Below are positions 58,031 to 64,000 of a stretch of DNA of 64,000 bases, piece by piece (positions within the stretch are counted from its first letter, which is position 1; the number at the start of each line of letters is the position of its first letter). Origin of the DNA: Megaleporinus macrocephalus (lineage: Eukaryota; Chordata; Actinopteri; Characiformes; Anostomidae); the NCBI GenBank assembly GCA_021613375.1, contig CM038711.1:16547076-16611075 (forward strand), read 5' to 3'. The translations under genes and the position numbers were made by a program. A model generated the notes under the pieces. That model was not told the origin of the DNA and ran no database searches. It was given only the letters and a program-made list of their open reading frames with translations.

Positions 58031-58514
58031 TTTAACATATGTTTTATTTGTGGTACATGTGTTTATGTGTTAGACTTGTTTAAGTTATGTTTATTAGGCT
58101 GTAAGACTTGTTTCTTTCTCATTTTGAGCATCTGTACTGAAAGTGCGTGCTGCTACCGTAAAACGCAATTTAGACACGCACTTGAATCTTTAGTACAGAT
58201 AGCGCCACCAAGCTTTATCTAAGTGCAGACGGCGTGACCGCGGTTGAAAAAAATCGAACAGCGAAACCTTTTGGTTTAGATTTTTTACAACATAGTCATA
58301 AGTGCACATACAAAGGTCTCGGGAAGTTTTTGGTTGTACCATAGTTTATTTCTTGTAAGGTTACATAGACTTTAAGTCATGTTGTTGGCACGCATAGCAT
58401 CTGAAGGCTAAAGTTTTTTTCGTGCTGGTGTACCTCACTTTGTATAAAAATTGTGTGCCAGATGTAAAACATTTGTAATTTGTAGTGTATGGTTATTAAA
58501 TGGCTGAAAAGTAA
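58029..58514 (-). repeat. right terminal inverted repeat of the foldback element
   Basis: Reverse-complement partner of 55131-55582; slightly longer because of small insertions (for example ACTTGTTTAAG near 58074). Confidence 0.9.
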
Positions 58515-58798
58515 ATAACTAAATGGGTGCTAAATGGGTGCTTTCTTTACAAAAAGAAATTAAAAAAACAATTTTATGAGTGGAAAACAATTACAAACTA
58601 GTCTTCAAAGCAGTCCTTTCACTGATGTGGAGGAAAACTTTTTGTGTGCTAGTATTGTTATTATTATGTATTATGTTTCTATTTTAAGAGAACTCATTAA
58701 CATTAATGCCTTCATTAATGTACTTCTTGTACTTCTTTTTCCCATTTTCTGGTAAGCCATTAGAACTAACAAAGCCTGTATAGAATTTCAGAAGTGAA

Positions 58799-59260
58799 TA
58801 ATGCCTTTAGTATCCAACTGGAACTTTAGCTTCCTATTTATTTCACTGTGTGCATTACTGTATAATGTGCCAAGTCGCCAGTACTTTAAAGGTATTAAAT
58901 CAGCTTGGGCCAGGTTAAAACCAGGTTTTCCTTACAGTGGGAGACTGGTTCTGTATGTAGGACATGTAATTGTCCTGGCCCGAAGTGAATAATGCCTTCA
59001 GTATCCATCTGGAACTTCAGCTTCCTATTTATTTCATTGTGTGCATTACTGCATAATGTGCCAAGTTGCCAGTACTTTAAAGGTATTAAATCAGCTTGGG
59101 CCAGGTTACAACCAGGTTTTCCTTACAGTGGGAGACTGGTTCTGTATGTAGGACATGTAATTGTCCTGACCCGAAGTGAATAATGCCTTCAACACCTACC
59201 TGGAACTTCAGCTTCCTATTAATTTCATTGTGTGCATTACTGCATAATGTACCATTTTCC
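58799..59260 (+). repeat. 191-bp tandem repeat, 2.4 copies
   Basis: Copies start at 58799, 58990 and 59181 with ATAATGCCTTYAG/AAC. The first two differ at only a few positions; the third stops after about 75 bases. Each unit holds a 63-codon frame whose TAA stop overlaps the next unit's ATG (TAATG). No domain is seen in it, so it is treated as repeat rather than gene. Confidence 0.93.
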
Positions 59261-59589
59261 CTTCATTTTATGGCCAAAACAACATTTTCTTTACAGAAAC
59301 AGTGTTTTTTCTGAGTTTGGAATCATGTTTCTTGACTGTTTCATTTTATGCATATTTAATTGTGACATATTGACAGTTACATCTGCAATTAAAAAAAATT
59401 GGATTAGCTTTAAATCTAATTCATTAACTTTCTTTTTCAGTCTCATACTTGCAATTGATTAAACATTGGGAATGAACTGAAGCAACAACCATAAATTTAG
59501 AGAATTATTTTTATGACCTTTGTAGTCAAGATCTTTATATTCACAAGGGTAAGACAAACAGAGCAATGAATCGGGAGCTGCGATGAAGT

Positions 59590-60040
59590 AACTGACTTCA
59601 GCCTTGTCCTACTGCCGGTGGGTAGTTGCAGACATCTGAGTTGTCCAGGGTGGGCTTTTTTAGAATTGGAACCACTCTGGCAGTCTTAAATGCAGCTGGG
59701 ACCTGACCTGATGACAAGGAGCTATTTATGATGAACGTGATGCAAGGGCAGCAGATCCATGGAGACTGTCTGGAACAGTGTGGATGGAATGGGATCCAGT
59801 GGGCAGGTCGTCGGGTTGCTGGATTTGAGTAGCTGTATGACCTCACCTGTGGAAAGAGGAGTAAAGCATGTTAAGGAATTAATTGCAAGAGGATGAGTAT
59901 TGGTAAAGGAAGAAGAGAAAGAGGAAAACGACTGGCAGATTTTGTTAATCTTCTTGTCAGAGAAAGTGACAATCCTCCGTGGTAAGGGAAGAGACTGGTT
60001 TTGGAGGGGGGTTAGAGAAGAGAGGAGAAAATACAAAGGA
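59590..60040 (-). pseudogene. LINE linker and start of reverse transcriptase, L2-like
   Basis: Minus-strand text KINKICQSFSSFSSSF, FTPLSTGEVIQLLKSSNPTTCPLDPIPSTLFQTV, and near the left end SGQVPAAFKTARVVPILKKPTLDNSDVCNY is the stretch just before the reverse transcriptase fingers in L2-type LINEs. A frameshift near 59790 separates the two halves. It is cut off at 59590. Confidence 0.85.
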
Positions 60041-60109
60041 GCTTGCGTGGATCAGATGCTAATGCTTCCAGTTTCTCCTTGCAGAAGGATAACTTGGCAG
60101 CAGTAATCT

Positions 60110-61745
60110 CTGTTGAGAACTTGTAGAGGGAGAGACTTACAGAAGCGTAAGACAGTTACAAACTCCTGTCATCACACCTTCATTCTGCTTTTGGCAAAGC
60201 TGATCACACCTCCATTCTCCATTCTGCCTTTGGCAAAGCTGATCACACCTACAGTCTTCTCCTGCCTGCTTACAAACAACAACTTAAACAGGAAAAATCA
60301 GTACTCGGATCAGTCTGTCAATGGAGTGAGAAAGCCATTTTCACACTCCATGAATCTTCAGACTAGAAGATTCCCAGACAACGTGGATCCTCGCCAATTT
60401 GCCTACCGCTCCAATAGATCTATAGACAATACCAACAGTACACACTGCTCTCAGACACTTGGACAAAAATAACACATATGTAAGAATGCTGTTCATAAAT
60501 TACAGCTCAGCATTCAACACAATCATCCAGTGAAACTCATCCCGAAGCTCAAAGACTTGGGTCTGAACACTCATGTCTGTAACTTCTTGACGAGCAGACC
60601 GCAGGTGGTGAAAGTAGGTAACAGCATCTTTTCCACTTTTAACTCTGAGCACAGGGCCCCCCAGGGATGTCTACTCAGCCTCTCCCTTATTCCCCATACA
60701 CTCGTGACTGTGTAGCCAAACACTTCCAACCTCATCTTCAAATTCGCTGATGACACGACCATCCTAGGACTCATCACAGACGGAAATGAAACAGCCTACA
60801 GAGACGAGGTCAGTACTCTGTCAGAGTAGTGCCATAACAACAATCTGTGTAAACATCAGTAAAACGAAGGAGATGAGATGGACTACAGGAAGCTGCAGAG
60901 AGGCGGCCATTCACATCAACGGTGCTGAAGTGGAGAAAGTCAGCAGTGTAAAGTTCCTTGGTGTACACCTAACTGATGACCTCACTGGGTCCCTACACAC
61001 CAACATGATTGTGAGGTCTGCCTGTCAGCGTCTCTTCTTCCTGCGTAGCCTGAGGAAGTTTGGACTGCCTCCTGCTAGCCTAACCAGCTTCTGCAGATGC
61101 ACCATAGAGAGCATCCTAACGGGCTGCATCACTGCATCACTGCATTACAGGACATCTGCCAGTCCCGCTGCCTGAGGAAAATCTAGAAGATCAGGTTAGA
61201 CAGCGGTCACCCAGTACACAGCCTGTTCACTTTACTGCCATCAGGCAGGAGATACCGCAACGTTCAGGTCAAAACAACCCAGGTTTCTACCCACAGGCTG
61301 TCAGGCTTCTAAACAAACTGTGAAGCTGAAAGACCCCAATACTGTTCACTCGGCCACTGCTATATTATATATTCTATATCGCTTCTATGGACAATATCAC
61401 TCAGTTACTTGAAATATATTTAGATAACCTGTCTATGCAAAAGTTTCTTTGTAGTTTCTACATATGCCCTCCTGTTTATCTCATTTATATTTTTTGTATT
61501 TTTTTGTATGTTCCTTTATATATTTCAGTTATTATTATATGTATATATATTAGCTTGTTTTACTTTATTATTGTCTATTTATTGTTATATTTGCATTATT
61601 TTTACTACTATAAATAATGCTGCCCTGTTGTAGAGTTATTATCTGAGCCTTGCTCCAAGCATTTCAATGCATGTATGTACTGACATGAATGTGCAGATGA
61701 TAAATAAACTTGAAACTTAAAACAAATAAACTTGAAACTTAAACA
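60110..61745 (+). pseudogene. LINE reverse transcriptase fragment with 3' tail, Rex1/L2-like
   Basis: Plus-strand pieces: [16 protein letters not shown] (about 60382-60430), LKDLGLNTHVCNFLTSRPQVVKVGNS (about 60548-60625), RAPQGCLLS, FKFADDTTILGLITDGNETAYRDEV (about 60737-60810, catalytic FADD intact), SKTKEM, VSSVKFLGVHLTDDLTGS and RLFFLRSLRKFGLPPASLTSF. Frames change several times. The copy ends at 61705-61745 with AAATAAACTTGAAACTTAA twice, the tail repeat. Its 5' half is missing. Confidence 0.88.
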
Positions 61746-61795
61746 GAACCATGTCTTTGGCTATATGAATTGTTATGGAGTTCCTCGACCCACTG

Positions 61796-62116
61796 CTAGC
61801 TTTTTCTGTCGTAGGGAGTACCTTTAGTAAACGCTTCAACAAGTGACGTCTGATTTGCCTGGCTTTTAGCTTTGTCAGTTTTAGCTGATGGTGTGAAAGG
61901 CGCTGATTTTAGTTTCATGCATTCTTGGTACTCCAAAGCATGTTTGTGGTTAAGGTGGTGCAGCAAATTGCTTGAGTTACCACCTTCCGCAACAACTTTA
62001 ACTCGACAGCATTTGCAGTAAGTGATTGTTTGGTCCATGTCCAACCTTTTATACAAGAAGTATCTCCAGACAACAGACACGGCTCCATTTTTTTGGCCAT
62101 TCTTTTGGGTTATCAT
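61796..62116 (-). pseudogene. hAT-type BED zinc finger fragment
   Basis: The 106-codon minus-strand frame reads SVVWRYFLYKR near its start, then CKCCRVKVV and NLLHHLNHKH, the C-x2-C ... H-x-x-H layout of BED fingers that bind transposon ends in hAT transposases and ZBED proteins. The catalytic domain that should follow is absent on the left side, where LINE sequence begins. Probably a truncated transposon piece; a host ZBED gene is unlikely without more exons. Confidence 0.75.
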
Positions 62117-63160
62117 CTACTTTAATGTCTGGTATAACTTATGGTTCAGAACTTCCCCTGTCCATGCTTAACAACTCCACTAATACTTGCCATGCGTGTT
62201 CCATGCGTGTTTAGCGGTGCAGCAGTGTGAAACAATTGACCAACACGCTGTGTTCCGGACATGTTAAGGTTAAAATTCATATCATGACAAAGATAAAAAA
62301 ACGTTTTTTTTGTTGCGAACTGGTATACCGCTCAGCGCTACTTAATCTGTGTACACTGGGTTTCTGGCAAAAGTCAAACATCTCTTGGAAGGCTGTGTAG
62401 TTTAAATGAAATCAAAACAGAAGTGTTCAATCTGCTTGTAATGTACAGAAGCTTTTAATGTTCAATTTTGAGGATTAATCTAAACAGGCAATAAAGAATA
62501 CTTGAATTTACTGGATGTTTTCTACTATATGTTTTCTGCTGATATTTGAGATTAGACAAGAATCATAGAACAGTATTTTATGCCTTTAAATTGTAATGAA
62601 TAAACTTGACATAAAAATTCAATTGCGGTATTTAGATGTTGCTTTCACTGTAAAGCTCTTGTAATTAATACTGCAAAAGACACTACCACATAAACAACTT
62701 TTGTGTAAAGTTTGCAAAAAAAATTCTGTTAAATGGCAGTCTTATAAAGAGGCCTTTACAGTTATATAATGTTTGTTTGGTATTTTTCATTGTAATTGAA
62801 TGTACAATAGACAACTGCATGTACTGCATCTTACTAAAATAATTAGTTTAATAGCAGCGTGGTCATGCTAATTTGGCAGAAAGTGCCGTTGGATTTACCA
62901 GTTTTAAATGTATTTTTTTTGTATTTACATGTTGTTCTGTAAAATCCTTTACATTTGTACTGTATTTTTTTACAGAATTGTTCTGGCAACCACAGTTGCC
63001 AGTTTTGTTTTTTTGTTTTTGTAAAAACAACAGATTTTTTATAGTTCATAAACAATAATGATATAAAAATTACATGACAAGCAATTTCAAACATTAGGCA
63101 GTATCGTTATTATTTTTCTACTTCTTTCCATATGTCTTATGTTTGTTTTACATTTAAGCA
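62117..63160. other. AT-rich sequence, nothing recognised
   Basis: No domain, RNA gene or named repeat. Minus-strand frame 62843-63094 is low-complexity Lys/Phe/Cys sequence and is not called. Confidence 0.45.
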
Positions 63161-63200
63161 CTCATTGGCCACTTCATTATGTACACCTAAATAGTATGCA
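63161..63200. repeat. terminal fragment of a common fish repeat (CACTTCATTATGTACACC type)
   Basis: GCACTCATTGGCCACTTCATTATGTACACCTA follows the end motif of a frequent teleost DNA element related to the ends at 7735 and 23990. The matching second end is not in the window. Confidence 0.5.
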
Positions 63201-64000
63201 TACACATTTTGTTACAATTAATAGCACAGGAATAACACTATAGTATACTAAAACCCTTAACTATTATATTTTTGGTCTCCCAGAGAAGGGATTATGTTGC
63301 CCATGATTATTCAAGTCTGTGCTTTGCTCTTTGTTAGCCAGCAGATTCCCCTAATATCCAGTAACAATAACGAATTGTTTGACAAAATGTGACTGTACCT
63401 GGGCTAAAAGCCTCCTGCCCCTCTTGTGTAATGCCTTTGTAAGAAGCATTATGATGCTACATGCTTGATTCATAAATTTCTACTTTGCATGACTTGCCAC
63501 AGTAAGATGATATCTATTATGAGAGGGTGATTGGCAGAATGTGACAGTGGTTCATAGTATAGTATACAGTCCTGTAAATATGATTTGAACCTGGTCTTAT
63601 CAACACTTTTGCTGTTGTTCATGTCCAGTCATGTACATTCATCAAAGCTCCTTCTGATGATTTTAAGATCATTGAGTGTGACATAATGCTGATGTCTCAA
63701 ATCTTTTTTTTCTCTGTCATTACATCTTACTAGAGTGTCTGCATTTGATCATTCTTGAGGAAAAACACTGGTGGACATAGTTTAGTAGCTCATGGGCAAC
63801 ACTCTTCACAGCAACTTCCCAGGGACTACAAAGGTCTGTAAACACACAAAGCATCCATTGTAATGTTATCACAAGCTGAAAAATTTTGTAAGCAGAACAG
63901 TTATTGGCTCAAGTTTGTTCAGGGTTACTTTAAGAGTGACCACTAGGTTTATGAGACTTCTTGTAGTACCACTGGTAGAGACTGCCATGTATTTTTTTTA
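63201..64000. other. AT-rich sequence to window end, nothing recognised
   Basis: No long frame, exon or repeat family could be supported. Confidence 0.4.

Larger units (their letters stand above)
55131..58514. mobile_element. 3.4-kb foldback element with about 450-bp terminal inverted repeats
   Basis: The left arm 55131-55582 and right arm 58029-58514 are inverted copies. Examples: TTACTTTTCAGCC at the left tip against GGCTGAAAAGTAA at the right tip; CTACCGCGGTCACGCCGTCTGCACTTA against TAAGTGCAGACGGCGTGACCGCGGT; GTACCACAAATGAAACATATG against the reverse order near 58040. The right arm has two small insertions. Between the arms, three direct monomers on the left face four inverted monomers on the right, so most of the element is palindromic. 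No transposase is visible. Target duplication is not clear. Non-autonomous foldback or long-TIR DNA transposon is the best reading. Confidence 0.88.

Noticed and set aside
55131..58514. Two independent insertions of one repeat in opposite orientation
   Set aside because: The tips, arm order and the mirror order of inner monomers fit a single symmetrical element better; kept as an alternative to be tested.
58801..59183. Two nearly identical 63-codon proteins
   Set aside because: They are the same 191-bp tandem unit read twice; no upstream promoter or domain supports a gene.
61796..62116. Host ZBED-type gene
   Set aside because: Only the BED finger is present, bordered by LINE sequence, with no catalytic-like domain or further exons.

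Overview
The window reads as nuclear genomic DNA of a ray-finned fish. Split genes with consensus GT-AG introns encode vertebrate proteins, and the spaces between them hold a typical teleost repeat load: Tc1/mariner, hAT, Ty3/Gypsy, BEL/Pao, L2/Rex1-like LINEs, a tRNA-headed SINE and MITEs. Repeat style suggests an otophysan, but that is a weak inference. No bacterial-type operons, CRISPR arrays or rRNA/tRNA genes were seen.

Genic third (about 1.5-22.9 kb). Three protein genes can be assembled exon by exon. (1) A minus-strand small acidic protein gene (SMAP, human C11orf58 homologue), five coding exons, 171 aa. (2) A plus-strand tetraspanin, CD81, eight coding exons, 237 aa, with the four large-loop cysteines present. 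(1) and (2) are divergently arranged about 2.85 kb apart. (3) A plus-strand TRIM-family gene with B-box1, B-box2, coiled coil, the family's 23-nt exon and PRY/SPRY. Its RING-coding sequence is broken (zinc ligand Cys to Ser, then TAG), but a donor just upstream joins exon 2 in perfect phase, giving an open 646-aa RING-less reading frame.

Repeat-dominated two thirds (about 23-64 kb). In order: a probable solo LTR (23.0 kb); a Ty3/Gypsy element on the minus strand with both LTRs and a possible ATAT target duplication, lacking reverse transcriptase (25.66-30.33 kb); an internally deleted LINE on the minus strand (30.65-32.95 kb); a BEL/Pao element on the minus strand split into two halves (33.96-35.20 and 44.67-46.11 kb) by about 9.5 kb of later DNA. 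That inserted DNA has a pyrimidine-rich first part with a TATA box and minisatellite, and a second part strikingly poor in C on the plus strand that ends in a decayed retroviral Env reading frame with a furin site, a membrane anchor and an immunoglobulin-like motif. Then come LINE pieces, a solo LTR with perfect AGGAG target duplication (48.2 kb), a Tc1-like transposase (49 kb), a second Ty3/Gypsy pol with a mutated catalytic motif (50-52.4 kb), a LINE esterase-type ORF (52.6-53.7 kb), a 3.4-kb foldback element with about 450-bp terminal inverted repeats and head-to-head monomer arrays (55.13-58.51 kb), a 191-bp tandem repeat, two more LINE fragments and a hAT BED-finger fragment. After about 62.2 kb nothing coding is recognised.

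The most interesting items are the RING-bypass architecture of the TRIM gene, the large palindromic element at 55-58.5 kb, and the nested retroviral remnant at 39.5-44.7 kb. All calls come from reading the sequence and from knowledge of the families; no database search was run.
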